Positions 26,813 through 35,388 of a DNA stretch of 64,000 bases are shown in pieces. Below the pieces are notes generated by a model. The model was not told the origin of the DNA, searched no databases, and worked only from the letters and a program-made list of their open reading frames with translations. The number at the start of each line of letters is the position of its first letter. The stretch's first letter is position 1. The DNA comes from Spirosoma rigui (GTDB lineage: Bacteria > Bacteroidota > Bacteroidia > Cytophagales > Spirosomataceae), in assembly GCF_002067135.1 (NCBI RefSeq), contig NZ_CP020105.1, positions 5,332,001 to 5,396,000 on the forward strand, in the 5' to 3' direction. The position numbers were made by a program, and so were the translations under genes.

Positions 26813-28144
26813 TTAGGCGTTCTGCTCCACCGGAGCCAGGATAGCTTCACGTCCAACGCTATAGTACGTATAACCCATATCGCGCATCTGCTCGGTTTCG
26901 TACACGTTACGACCATCAAAGATAACCTTCCCTTTCATTAACAGATTCATTTTATCAAAATCAGGGGTACGGAACAACGGCCACTCCGTCACAATAAACA
27001 GCGCATCGGCATCGTCGAGAGCAGCATACTGCGTGTGTGCGTAGGTAACGGTGTTACCAATCTGGTTCCGCACGTTCTCCATCGCTTCAGGGTCGTAAAC
27101 CGTGATCTTGGCACCGGCTTCTACCAGTGCCTTGATGTTATCGAGGGCGGGTGCCTCCCGAATATCGTCGGTATAGGGTTTGAACGCCAGCCCCCAAACG
27201 GCGATCGTCCGGCCTTTCAGGTCGCCACCGAAGTGTGATAGGATTTGGGGGATCATCATCGTTTTCTGGCGGTAGTTCACTTCCATTACCGACTTGAGCA
27301 CTTTAAAGTCGTAATCGAAGTCCTGGGCTGTTTTTGCCAGCGCCTGTACATCTTTGGGGAAGCAGCTACCACCGTAGCCAATGCCAGCAAACAGGAAGCG
27401 CTTTCCGATCCGGCTGTCGGTACCAATACCGCGACGAATATCGTCAACGTTGGCACCCGCCCGCTCGCACAGGTTGGCGATTTCGTTCATGAACGTGATT
27501 TTCGTGGCCAGGAACGCGTTCGCAGCGTACTTGGTCATTTCAGCCGAACGCTCGTCCATAAAAATGACGGGATTGCCCTGCCGAACCAGCGGTGCATAGA
27601 GTCGGTTCATAACCCCTTTGGCGCGGTCCGACTTGGTACCAATAACGACACGGTCAGGCTTCATGAAATCTTCGACCGCCACCCCTTCGCGCAGGAACTC
27701 TGGGTTCGACACGACGTCGAAATCCACTTTGGCGTTGTCGGCAATGTGCGCATACACTTTTTCGGCCGTTCCAACGGGTACCGTGCTCTTGTCAACGATA
27801 ACCGCGTACTGGCTCAGGATTGGTCCCAGATCACTGGCGACCTTCAGGATATATTTCAGATCGGCAGAGCCGTCTTCGCCCGGAGGGGTTGGCAGCGCCA
27901 GGAAGATAACTTCGGCACCCTTGATGCCTTCTTCCAGATTGGTAGTGAACGTTAACCGTCCTTCCTCAACATTCCGGTGAAACAGGGTTTCAAGGCCTGG
28001 CTCATAAATGGGCACAATGCCATTATTCAGCTTTTCGACCTTACGCTCGTCAATATCGACGCACGTAACCTGATTTCCGGTCTCCGCGAAACACGTGCCC
28101 GTAACCAGACCAACATATCCCGTACCTACGACTGCCAATTTCAT
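26813..28144 (-). CDS. ugd: UDP-glucose 6-dehydrogenase
   Basis: The 443-aa product oxidises UDP-glucose to UDP-glucuronate with two NAD+. It shows VVGTGYVGLVTGTCFAE (NAD site), the STVPVGTAEKV segment, a Lys in FLATKITFMNEIANLCE, and the catalytic nucleophile Cys261 in GYGGSCFPKDV. The C-terminal substrate domain has GLAFKPYTDDIREAPAL. It is the first gene of the operon with the UDP-xylose synthase. A promoter box 75 bases upstream (28220-28227) implies a 5' leader of about 70 bases, in which I see no riboswitch-like structure. Confidence 0.95.
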   Translation of the reverse strand: MKLAVVGTGYVGLVTGTCFAETGNQVTCVDIDERKVEKLNNGIVPIYEPGLETLFHRNVEEGRLTFTTNLEEGIKGAEVIFLALPTPPGEDGSADLKYILKVASDLGPILSQYAVIVDKSTVPVGTAEKVYAHIADNAKVDFDVVSNPEFLREGVAVEDFMKPDRVVIGTKSDRAKGVMNRLYAPLVRQGNPVIFMDERSAEMTKYAANAFLATKITFMNEIANLCERAGANVDDIRRGIGTDSRIGKRFLFAGIGYGGSCFPKDVQALAKTAQDFDYDFKVLKSVMEVNYRQKTMMIPQILSHFGGDLKGRTIAVWGLAFKPYTDDIREAPALDNIKALVEAGAKITVYDPEAMENVRNQIGNTVTYAHTQYAALDDADALFIVTEWPLFRTPDFDKMNLLMKGKVIFDGRNVYETEQMRDMGYTYYSVGREAILAPVEQNA

Positions 28145-28510
28145 AATTTTAGCAAAATGAAGTTGAAATTATATTTGTATATATCTGTACAGTATTGTCC
28201 AATACCTATCGGATTATTGCAAAAATAGGAGTTTTCCGCTAACTCACTACTTTATCGGTCTGAATTCTGAGTGACCGGTTTCGCCATAATCGATAGCCTT
28301 GTCTACACGTTTCCTAGGGCACTTTTTGATGCATTAATTTACTAATTTAAATATAAGTAAACTACTAATTTATAGATATAAGTCATCATTCGTATATAAA
28401 TTATTAGGCCTCCACTATTTTACCCAAATTGTGGTAAAATAAGACGATATTGCATTTGTCCAGTAAAGACGCACGTTATCAACAAACAGCATAGGAAAAA
28501 GACTCAAGGT
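28145..28510. other. 366-bp AT-rich divergent intergenic region
   Basis: This region lies between ugd and the acyl-CoA dehydrogenase gene, which diverge. It is strongly AT-rich, especially 28310-28400. The only element I can support is the -7 box for ugd at 28220-28227. No exact box was found for the acyl-CoA dehydrogenase gene, and there is no small frame or hairpin of note. Confidence 0.5.
28220..28227 (-). promoter_or_regulatory. promoter -7 box (TATTTTTG) for ugd
   Basis: This is an exact TAnnTTTG match on the minus strand, 76 bases upstream of the ugd ATG at 28144. Confidence 0.6.
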
Positions 28511-29680
28511 ATGACAAGCGAAATTGTAGAAAACCAAGTAAGCACTACCGATCGTTCGGAGCTTTCGCAGCTGATCGTTCAATCCGTGCGCGACATCAGC
28601 GAACGGCTGATCCGACCGAACATCCGGCAGTGGGACGAAACGCAGCATTTTCCGGCTGAACTGTTCAAGCAGCTGGGCGATTTGGGGCTGATGGGTATGC
28701 TGGTACCGGTGGAATATGGCGGGGCAGGATTAGGCTACCGCGAATACGTAGCAGCCATTGTCGAATTATCCCGGGTCGACGGCTCCGTGGGCCTGTCCAT
28801 GGCAGCCCACAACTCGCTGTGTACCAACCAGATTCTAATGTTTGGCAACGAAGCCCAGAAGCAGACCTACCTGCCCAAACTGGCAACCGGCGAGTGGATA
28901 GGTGCCTGGGGGCTTACCGAACCCAATACGGGCTCCGATGCCGGAAATATGCGCACGACGGCCGTCAGAGACGGGGACGAATGGGTACTGAACGGTGCCA
29001 AGAATTTTATTACGCATGGCCGGAGTGGTCATGTAGCTGTAGTCATTGCCCGCACCGGCGAGCCAAATACCTCCCGCAATGCCACCGCTTTCATCGTAGA
29101 ACGCGGTACGGCCGGCTTCTCGGGCGGGCGCAAAGAAGACAAACTGGGAATGCGGGCTTCGGAAACGGCCGAGATGTTGTTTCAGGATTGCCGCATTGCC
29201 GATAGCCAGCGCCTGGGCGAAGTAGGCGACGGTTTCGTGCAATCGCTTAAAATCCTCGATGGTGGCCGTATATCGATCGCGGCATTGAGTCTTGGCATTG
29301 CCTACGGGGCCTATGACGCAGCTTTGGCCTATGCCAAAGAGCGGGAACAGTTCGGTCAGCCAATCGCCAATTTTCAGGCGATCGGGTTTAAACTTGCTGA
29401 TATGGCTACGGATATCGAAGCCGCAAAATTGTTGACCTACCAGGCAGCTAACGTAAAAGACGAGGGCCAACCGGTTACTCAGGCCTCCGCAATGGCCAAA
29501 CTATTCGCATCGGAGACTGCCGTACGGGTCGCCAACGAAGCCGTTCAGATCTTCGGCGGCTACGGCTATACCAAGGATTATCCGGTAGAGAAATTTTACC
29601 GGGACGCCAAGCTTTGCACCATTGGCGAAGGAACCAGTGAAATCCAGAAGCTGGTGATCTCGCGGCAATTGCTGAAGTAG
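28511..29680 (+). CDS. acyl-CoA dehydrogenase
   Basis: The 389-aa product has the three-part acyl-CoA dehydrogenase fold. Landmarks are [18 protein letters not shown], the FAD/substrate signature [39 protein letters not shown], and the catalytic base Glu373 in [11 protein letters not shown]. It matches short- or medium-chain enzymes that introduce the 2,3 double bond in fatty-acid or branched-chain amino-acid breakdown and pass electrons to ETF. The chain-length preference is not evident. It is monocistronic and ends at a long imperfect hairpin before the convergent GlsB-type gene. Confidence 0.94.
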   Translation: MTSEIVENQVSTTDRSELSQLIVQSVRDISERLIRPNIRQWDETQHFPAELFKQLGDLGLMGMLVPVEYGGAGLGYREYVAAIVELSRVDGSVGLSMAAHNSLCTNQILMFGNEAQKQTYLPKLATGEWIGAWGLTEPNTGSDAGNMRTTAVRDGDEWVLNGAKNFITHGRSGHVAVVIARTGEPNTSRNATAFIVERGTAGFSGGRKEDKLGMRASETAEMLFQDCRIADSQRLGEVGDGFVQSLKILDGGRISIAALSLGIAYGAYDAALAYAKEREQFGQPIANFQAIGFKLADMATDIEAAKLLTYQAANVKDEGQPVTQASAMAKLFASETAVRVANEAVQIFGGYGYTKDYPVEKFYRDAKLCTIGEGTSEIQKLVISRQLLK

Positions 29681-29685
29681 ATGGA

Positions 29686-29778
29686 AAGAAGGGTAACAAG
29701 ACGAGGGGCAGGAAAGAGAAAGAGTTTGCTTTACAGCTTCCCTTTCCTCTTTCCTGCCCCTCGCCTTGTTACTCCTTT
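29686..29778. terminator. long imperfect inverted repeat between convergent genes
   Basis: The left arm at about 29686-29722 and the right arm at 29741-29778 pair over roughly 33 positions with about three mismatches and one indel, around an 18-base loop. The matched core is GTAACAAG(A/G)CGAGGGGCAGG followed by AAAGAG. Each arm is purine-rich on one strand. It lies exactly between the stops at 29680 and 29782 and probably terminates both transcripts, although there is no long T-run. Confidence 0.7.
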
Positions 29779-29781
29779 ATA

Positions 29782-30024
29782 TTACACCGTTTTACGCGAC
29801 CCCTTAATTAAGGCAGCAATGCCAAGGACAATCACTGCGCCAACGAAAGCGGTTACGATCTGGTCGATGACACCACCGTCACGGCCGAAGATGTAACCAC
29901 CAACGAAGCCGCCCAGAATTCCCAGCAGGATCTGAACGATCAGCGAGAATGAAAACCGCTTGAACACGAGGTCAGCCAGAAAACCGGCGATGCCTCCGAT
30001 GAGGATTGAATACAGGATGCCCAT
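29782..30024 (-). CDS. GlsB/YeaQ/YmgE-type stress-response membrane protein
   Basis: The 80-aa product has three membrane segments separated by short loops: MGILYSILIGGIAGFLADL, LIVQILLGILGGFVGGYIFG, and DQIVTAFVGAVIVLGIAALI. The glycine-rich GGFVGGY pattern is typical of the GlsB/YeaQ/YmgE family, whose members are induced by general stress; their molecular activity is unclear. The gene is separated by 72 bases from the upstream pgeF-type gene on the same strand and could be co-transcribed with it. Confidence 0.88.
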   Translation of the reverse strand: MGILYSILIGGIAGFLADLVFKRFSFSLIVQILLGILGGFVGGYIFGRDGGVIDQIVTAFVGAVIVLGIAALIKGSRKTV

Positions 30025-30096
30025 AATAATACTTATACGTTGAGTTAGAGAAGTATGTGAAAAACAGAAACATAACTCACCCTCGACTGATATTGT

Positions 30097-30861
30097 TTAC
30101 TTACGGATACCGATGACCGCCAGCATCCGTCCGGTCTGCCCTTGTTCGGCCCGGTATGAGAAGTAGTCAGCGTTATGGAGAACTGTTGAAAACGGCGATA
30201 CCGCAATCTGTGTCGGTGGTATACCGAACTGCCTGAGCAGATCGGCATTAGCCGATTTCAGATCAGCACACACCCGCTGGTTGTTGGGGTTTATACGTAA
30301 GTAATCGGGCGCAAACTGGGCGGCTACTTCCTCTCCTATTTCAAAGGCTGTCGTGTCGATACACGTCCCCACATACCCGTAACAATTCTCGCCGGTTGTT
30401 CCAAACTGTTGCGCCATCGTGGTCAGGGTGCTGGTCACAATGCCCGCTACTGTTCCCCGCCACCCGGCGTGAATGGCGGCTACCGCCTGGTTCTCGTGGT
30501 CGTAAATCAGGATAGGGACACAATCGGCCACGGTGACCCCAACGAGCAACCCCGGCTGATTCGTGATTAACGCGTCATACCCTTCAACCCGTCCGGCTTC
30601 CGTAGCCAGGTAAACACTCGTACCATGAACCTGTAGCGACGACGCAAACCCGAACGTATCGGCGTTTATGTCCCGGAAAAAACGACGACGGTTCTCGTTG
30701 ACATTATCAACCTGATCTTCCGTATTGATACCCAGATTAAGCGAAGCAAAAGGTGGTGAGCTCACGCCCCCGTGCCGGGTACTTTCGGCGGCTATCAGGG
30801 TAGTAAACGGACTAAATAGGGATGGCGTCCGATACGTAGGCGCAACAGGTTGTACAGCCAT
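30097..30861 (-). CDS. pgeF: peptidoglycan editing factor PgeF (YfiH/DUF152 laccase-domain protein)
   Basis: The 254-aa product carries the metal-site triad of the YfiH family: His79 in LQVHG, Cys114 in TVADCVPIL and His131 in IHAGWRGT. The FSYRAEQGQTGRM tail is also typical. The family includes the enzyme that hydrolyses L-Ser wrongly inserted into peptidoglycan precursors; older annotations as polyphenol oxidase come from related proteins. One difference from my memory of the family is that the Cys usually found just before the FSYRR segment is replaced here (SPFSTVLHNADYFSYR). It is cytoplasmic, with no signal peptide. The ATG at 30859-30861 fits the family length. Confidence 0.93.
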   Translation of the reverse strand: MAVQPVAPTYRTPSLFSPFTTLIAAESTRHGGVSSPPFASLNLGINTEDQVDNVNENRRRFFRDINADTFGFASSLQVHGTSVYLATEAGRVEGYDALITNQPGLLVGVTVADCVPILIYDHENQAVAAIHAGWRGTVAGIVTSTLTTMAQQFGTTGENCYGYVGTCIDTTAFEIGEEVAAQFAPDYLRINPNNQRVCADLKSANADLLRQFGIPPTQIAVSPFSTVLHNADYFSYRAEQGQTGRMLAVIGIRK

Positions 30862-31041
30862 AGGTAAAGAGAGAAGATGGCAGAAAATGTAAGTAAGGAT
30901 AGGTAAACCAAAGAAACAGTAAAGGATGCAAGTTATAGCCTAAACCCTTTTCCCGCTCCTCCTTCTTCTGCCTGGTCAACCATTCATCCATAAATTCGAC
31001 CGTTCCAGTACTTTGCAATGCATAGTACCATCTGTAGCCTA

Positions 31042-31049
31042 TATCTTTG
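31042..31049 (+). promoter_or_regulatory. promoter -7 box (TATCTTTG)
   Basis: This is an exact TAnnTTTG match, 58 bases upstream of the ATG at 31107. A TTTG at 31012-31015 is somewhat far away (26-base gap) to be the -33 element. Confidence 0.6.
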
Positions 31050-31106
31050 TTTCACCAATCGGGAATAACCCGACCCAGCTTTTAACTCCGCAAAAAACCA
31101 GATACT

Positions 31107-31511
31107 ATGAAAACGATCATCAAACCCCTGCTCCTAGCCCTGTCGCTAACCCTCGCATTCGTATCAAACAGCGACGCCAAACCGGGCCGCCCGGCCGTAT
31201 CGACGTTCAAAACCGGCATTTACTCAACAATTACTGGTAAACTGAATATCGCCCTCGACAAACAACCTGGCGGGCCAGTCGACATTCAGTTAAAAACCGC
31301 AAATGGGGTCTTGCTTTACGCCCAGCGTGTTAGCAAAAAAGAATCGACTTTCCGCGCCCGGCTCGATTTAGATGAACTTGCCGATGGCGAGTACACCCTA
31401 GTCATCACAAACGGCATAGAAACAACCCGGCAGACGATCACGCTGAAGACGCCAAAACTGTCCACTGTCGATCGTACGATCCGGACCGAAGTGGCCAGTG
31501 CAAACCAATAA
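31107..31511 (+). CDS. small secreted beta-sandwich-like protein
   Basis: The 134-aa product has a signal peptide (about residues 1-24, LLLALSLTLAFVSNSDA). Its mature part has the strand pattern GKLNIALDK, PVDIQLKTANGVLLY, FRARLDLDELADGEYTLVI, which resembles the secretion-tail or DUF3244-like fold common in Bacteroidota exported proteins. Here that domain forms nearly the whole protein and is not a C-terminal tail of a larger one. The function is unknown. The gene is monocistronic, with a promoter upstream and a terminator downstream. Confidence 0.78.
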   Translation: MKTIIKPLLLALSLTLAFVSNSDAKPGRPAVSTFKTGIYSTITGKLNIALDKQPGGPVDIQLKTANGVLLYAQRVSKKESTFRARLDLDELADGEYTLVITNGIETTRQTITLKTPKLSTVDRTIRTEVASANQ

Positions 31512-31558
31512 CCGTTCACCTTCCTCTACCGATCGCCACAGCATTGATCTGTGGCAGC

Positions 31559-31590
31559 AAAGCCATTCTCTACCCGGGAATGGCTTTTTT
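31559..31590 (+). terminator. rho-independent terminator
   Basis: A 10-bp stem (AAAGCCATTC at 31559-31568 with its complement at 31578-31587) leads into a six-base T-run. A second small hairpin without a T-run (GCCACAG/CTGTGGC) lies just upstream at about 31535-31555. Confidence 0.88.
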
Positions 31591-31696
31591 AATGCGTTTA
31601 TAAACAGGATTCCTTATCCATTCAGGTCCCGAACACGTTATTGATCATACATACCGAAGCCGCTGCATCCTGTCACGTATTAACTCGTTAGCAATC

Positions 31697-33205
31697 ATGC
31701 CCAAGCTCGTTTATCGTAACTACATCATCCTGCCCAGACAAGGCGTTCGCTTCGCCGACGATACGCCCCGCACCGACGTTCAGGAGTCATTTGCGCGACT
31801 GAAAATCAACGTTCACCTGGACGATGTGCTCGGCGGTAATCTGTCCGATCAGTCCATGGTTATCGATACCACCGAGCGGGGTGGGGCCAAACTCATTCGC
31901 ATCCCTGAATCGGACCTGCCCGATCTGCGGGCTCGCCTGCCTGGCCTGCGTATCGTACCGGAAGTTTTTTATTACCCCCAACGCTGGCGTCATGACGTAC
32001 GCAGCCAGCCTGCCCGGCTGGCCGGACAGGCACAGACAGGCGTTCGGATTCGGTTGGCCGAAGCAAAAACCGGTAAGCCGGTAGCGGATGCCACCGTGGT
32101 CGCCTTCACCAACTTCGACCAACGCGAAGGAGAACAGGCTACGTCCGACGCGAAGGGCGTTGTCAGTTTCAAAAACATCGGCAATCGGCCCATCGACCAG
32201 CTGTTCGTTTATCCCAAAACCGGGTACTGGAGCTACTGGCGGAAAAATATGACGCTGACCAATACGACCGTTGTTGACATTCAGCCCGTAAAACTCGACT
32301 ACACCGATGCCAAACGCTTTTTTTACCCGCCCAAGGCCGGTGACGAGTCGGCGGGGCGAGGTGTTAAAGTAGGAGTTATTGATACGGGGGCGGGGCCACA
32401 TCCCGACCTGACACTGGCCGGGGGTGCCTGTACAGTTACGGGCGAAAATCCCACCGACTTTGCCGATGTCGACGAACATGGTACGCACGTGTCAGGCATT
32501 ATTGGCGCCCGTGGTACGGCCCCGACGGGTATTCGGGGCGTGGCGCCCGGCGTCGACCTTTACATGTACCGGGTGTTCAGTAAAGGCAACCCGGGTGCGT
32601 CGAACTTCGCAATTATCAAAGCAATTGAACAGGCGGTGAAGGACGGCTGCGACGTCATCAATATGAGCCTGGGGGGCGGCCCTCCCGACGATGCGACCGA
32701 AGATGCGATCACCTTTGCGCACGAAAACGGCACCATTTGCTTCGTAGCAACGGGTAACGATGGTCGCCAGCCGGTGAGCTTTCCAGCCTCGTTTTCGCTC
32801 TCACTGGCGGTAGGAGCCATGGGCCGCAAAGGCACATTTCCGGCCAACACGACCGACGCACCCAACGTTGCGGCTCCGTACGGAACAGACAGGAAGAACT
32901 TCGTTGCCGAGTTCTCCAACATCGGCAACGAAGTCGACTTCATTGCTCCCGGCGTAGGCATCCTGTCTTCGGTGCCGGGTGGGTATGCACCACTGAGTGG
33001 CACGTCGATGGCCTGCCCGATGGCCGCCGGTGTGGCCGCCCGCCTGATCTCGTCCAACAAAACGATCCTGTCGATGTCCCGGAATGCGGCCCGCGCCGAA
33101 GCAATGGTTCAGTACCTGGCCGCGAACGTAAAATCGATGGGATTTGGCCCAACTTTTGAAGGCACCGGCATGCTGTTCATCCCGCAGCAGCCAATAATCA
33201 CGTGA
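31697..33205 (+). CDS. S8-family subtilisin-like serine peptidase without signal peptide
   Basis: The 502-aa product has a complete subtilase catalytic set: Asp229 in VIDTGAGPHPDL, His261 in DEHGTHVSGI, the oxyanion Asn354 in VATGNDGR and Ser437 in SGTSMACPMAAG. Residues 1-100 may be an I9-like propeptide region, and about 110-195 form a transthyretin-like or CNA-B-like domain (TGVRIRLAEAKTGKPVADA). There is no signal peptide or membrane segment, so either the protease acts inside the cell or it leaves by an unusual route. A small protein gene follows after 19 bases and is probably in the same operon. The substrate is unknown. Confidence 0.93.
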   Translation: MPKLVYRNYIILPRQGVRFADDTPRTDVQESFARLKINVHLDDVLGGNLSDQSMVIDTTERGGAKLIRIPESDLPDLRARLPGLRIVPEVFYYPQRWRHDVRSQPARLAGQAQTGVRIRLAEAKTGKPVADATVVAFTNFDQREGEQATSDAKGVVSFKNIGNRPIDQLFVYPKTGYWSYWRKNMTLTNTTVVDIQPVKLDYTDAKRFFYPPKAGDESAGRGVKVGVIDTGAGPHPDLTLAGGACTVTGENPTDFADVDEHGTHVSGIIGARGTAPTGIRGVAPGVDLYMYRVFSKGNPGASNFAIIKAIEQAVKDGCDVINMSLGGGPPDDATEDAITFAHENGTICFVATGNDGRQPVSFPASFSLSLAVGAMGRKGTFPANTTDAPNVAAPYGTDRKNFVAEFSNIGNEVDFIAPGVGILSSVPGGYAPLSGTSMACPMAAGVAARLISSNKTILSMSRNAARAEAMVQYLAANVKSMGFGPTFEGTGMLFIPQQPIIT

Positions 33206-33224
33206 GCTACTGGCAACCAGCCCT

Positions 33225-33470
33225 ATGGCACGAAATCGATACATCCTCAACTTCAAGGGTACCCTGCCCCTGCCTACCGACGATCTGGACGTGATCCGGA
33301 GCAGAACGAATCTGCTCGATACAAGCCGGAAGACGTTGCTGGTCGAGGTAGACCACGATGACGTAGTGCAGGAACTGGCCCGGGTTCTCCCAAACTGGAC
33401 CATGCAGAAAGAAACGGTCTATCCGGTGCCAACGACGCGGCCAACCGTAGAAAAGCCACCGGAGCCTTAA
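33225..33470 (+). CDS. small protein encoded directly after the subtilase, possible partner or inhibitor
   Basis: The 81-aa product (MARNRYILNFKGTLPLP at its start) has a beta-alpha-beta pattern: RYILNFKGTL, a helix DDLDVIRSRTNLLD, KTLLVEVD, then a helix DDVVQELARVLPNW, and a Pro-rich tail. This order resembles free-standing I9 propeptide or inhibitor domains of subtilases, but no residue-level signature proves it. The 19-base gap, shared strand and downstream terminator strongly suggest joint expression with the protease. A chaperone, inhibitor or substrate-adaptor role is inference. It has no signal peptide, in agreement with the protease. Confidence 0.75.
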   Translation: MARNRYILNFKGTLPLPTDDLDVIRSRTNLLDTSRKTLLVEVDHDDVVQELARVLPNWTMQKETVYPVPTTRPTVEKPPEP

Positions 33471-33484
33471 CCAACTCAGGGTCG

Positions 33485-33519
33485 AAAGCCAGTTCCCTAC
33501 GCCCGGAACTGGCTTTTTT
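33485..33519 (+). terminator. rho-independent terminator after the subtilase pair
   Basis: A 12-bp perfect stem (AAAGCCAGTTCC at 33485-33496 with its complement at 33505-33516) is followed by six Ts. It ends the subtilase/small-protein transcript. Confidence 0.92.
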
Positions 33520-33678
33520 GCCCCTATGAATCAGCCTCTTGCCTAATAAGCGCGGGAATTTGTCAACATCACGCTTCCGACCGGTGTTGTATATTCAAGA
33601 AATTTTTGACTTGTTACGAGGCTTTCAGACAGGAAACCCGACAGGGCTGCCCGTCTGATTCTCAAGCGACTACTCCTC

Positions 33679-35343
33679 ATGCTCACAGCTCAACCGTTTG
33701 CTTCGTCTACTACCTGGGCTACTGCGCTCAACGATACCCAATTCTGGTCATCTCTGGCGCAGACGTTTCTGCCGCCTTATGTGAATACCTGCCGGTGGTT
33801 TGCCGGGAAGGCCCGCCAGCAGACGGCGTTCTCCGTTCAGACGGTGCACGCACTCCCGTTCACCGACACCGACGTGGCGTATCTTGTGATTCTGGATGTT
33901 TCCTACGCCAGCGGCCTGCCCGAACGGTACCTGTTGCCCCTGTCGTTTATCACCGACCGCGACGCCCAAAATCTGTCTTTTTTCCTGGCTGATATTCCGG
34001 AGAAAGGCCACGTGGGCAACGCCACCCTCGGAGGCCAGTCGGGAACCCTCATCGATGCCATTTACGATGACCGGTTCCGTCAGGCACTTTTCGCGGGTAT
34101 CCAGCACAACCAGACGCTGAGCCAGACCGAAGGGGAACTGACCTTTCATAAAGGAAACGGACTGGACGATGGCGAGGGCGTGCTTAACTCGCAGGTACTA
34201 CCCGTCGATTCGAGTAATTCGGCGATGGTCTTTGGCGATAAATATTTTCTTAAACTGTACCGGAAGCTGTTCAGCGAAACCAACCCTGAAGTAGATATGG
34301 TGGCGTTCCTGACCGATGAAAGCAGCTTCGACCATATTCCGGCTTTCGGCGGCAGCATCGTCTGGAAACACGATGGTACCGATGTAACCCTCGGCATGAT
34401 TCAGCGAATGGTAGCCAATGACCGCGATTCCTGGGCGCAGACCGGCGACTACCTCAATGACTTCCTTTATGCCGTTCCCCAGCGAATATTTTCCATTCGG
34501 GAAGACGTATTCGACAAGGTGGAGCTACTGGCTAAGCGAACCGGTGAGATGCACTGTGCGCTCTACAAACCGAACGCCAATCCCGAGTTCGCCCCCGAGC
34601 CGTTCACCGATGACTACCGCGATTTTCTGATCCAGCGCTTTGAAGATCTGCTCGAACGCCGGTATAACCTGCTCATCGATAACTATACCAAACTTGATCC
34701 GCAGGCCCAGCGGCTGGCGTGGGTATTTATGGAAGCCCGGGAAATGATTGACACGTTCATTGCCGACTTCCGCTCCCGTTCCATCGATTCGCTCCGCATC
34801 CGCATCCACGGCGACTATCACCTCGGACAGGTACTGGCCGTAACGAATGCGGATAACGCCGACGACTTTGTCATCATCGATTTTGAGGGAGAACCCGAGT
34901 CCAGTATCAGCGAACGTAAGATCAAGCACTCACCCCTCAAAGACGTAGCGGGCATGATTCGGTCGTACCACTACGCCGTTTCGGCCAAGCTGTTCAACTC
35001 AGCCGAGACGGAAGGTCTGAACCCCGAACACCTGCAGCGCGTGTCGGACCGCTGGTTCTTCCTGATCCGCGATACGTTCCTCGACGCCTATTTCAACGTT
35101 TTTGGAACACCGCATCCGCTTTTCAAGAACAATAACGAAACGAATTTCCTGCTGCTGATCTACCTGCTCGAAAAGGCTGTGTACGAGTTGGGGTATGAAA
35201 TCAGTTACCGGCCGTCGTGGGTAAAAATTCCGCTTAAAGGTATTATCGATGTCATCCGCGAGATCGAAAAGATCCGGCTCAGCGACGGTACCGATGTGCC
35301 CGACGTGCCAATGCTGCAAACGGGCTTACTCCAGCGAACGTAG
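33679..35343 (+). CDS. maltokinase
   Basis: The 554-aa product is an aminoglycoside-phosphotransferase-fold sugar kinase. The N-terminal cap has CRWFAGKARQQ. Catalytic motifs are HGDYHLGQVL (His377, Asp379) and IIDFEGEP (metal-binding Asp401), as in maltokinases of the TreS-Mak-GlgE pathway. These enzymes phosphorylate maltose to maltose 1-phosphate, the donor for alpha-glucan synthesis. In many bacteria this domain is fused to trehalose synthase; here it stands alone, and neither treS nor glgE is in the window. A short-chain dehydrogenase gene (45-base gap) and glgB follow on the same strand, forming a likely glucan operon. Confidence 0.9.
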   Translation: MLTAQPFASSTTWATALNDTQFWSSLAQTFLPPYVNTCRWFAGKARQQTAFSVQTVHALPFTDTDVAYLVILDVSYASGLPERYLLPLSFITDRDAQNLSFFLADIPEKGHVGNATLGGQSGTLIDAIYDDRFRQALFAGIQHNQTLSQTEGELTFHKGNGLDDGEGVLNSQVLPVDSSNSAMVFGDKYFLKLYRKLFSETNPEVDMVAFLTDESSFDHIPAFGGSIVWKHDGTDVTLGMIQRMVANDRDSWAQTGDYLNDFLYAVPQRIFSIREDVFDKVELLAKRTGEMHCALYKPNANPEFAPEPFTDDYRDFLIQRFEDLLERRYNLLIDNYTKLDPQAQRLAWVFMEAREMIDTFIADFRSRSIDSLRIRIHGDYHLGQVLAVTNADNADDFVIIDFEGEPESSISERKIKHSPLKDVAGMIRSYHYAVSAKLFNSAETEGLNPEHLQRVSDRWFFLIRDTFLDAYFNVFGTPHPLFKNNNETNFLLLIYLLEKAVYELGYEISYRPSWVKIPLKGIIDVIREIEKIRLSDGTDVPDVPMLQTGLLQRT

Positions 35344-35388
35344 CAACGGCCCGCCCTGAACGATCCGTAACGACTTCATTTTACTACT

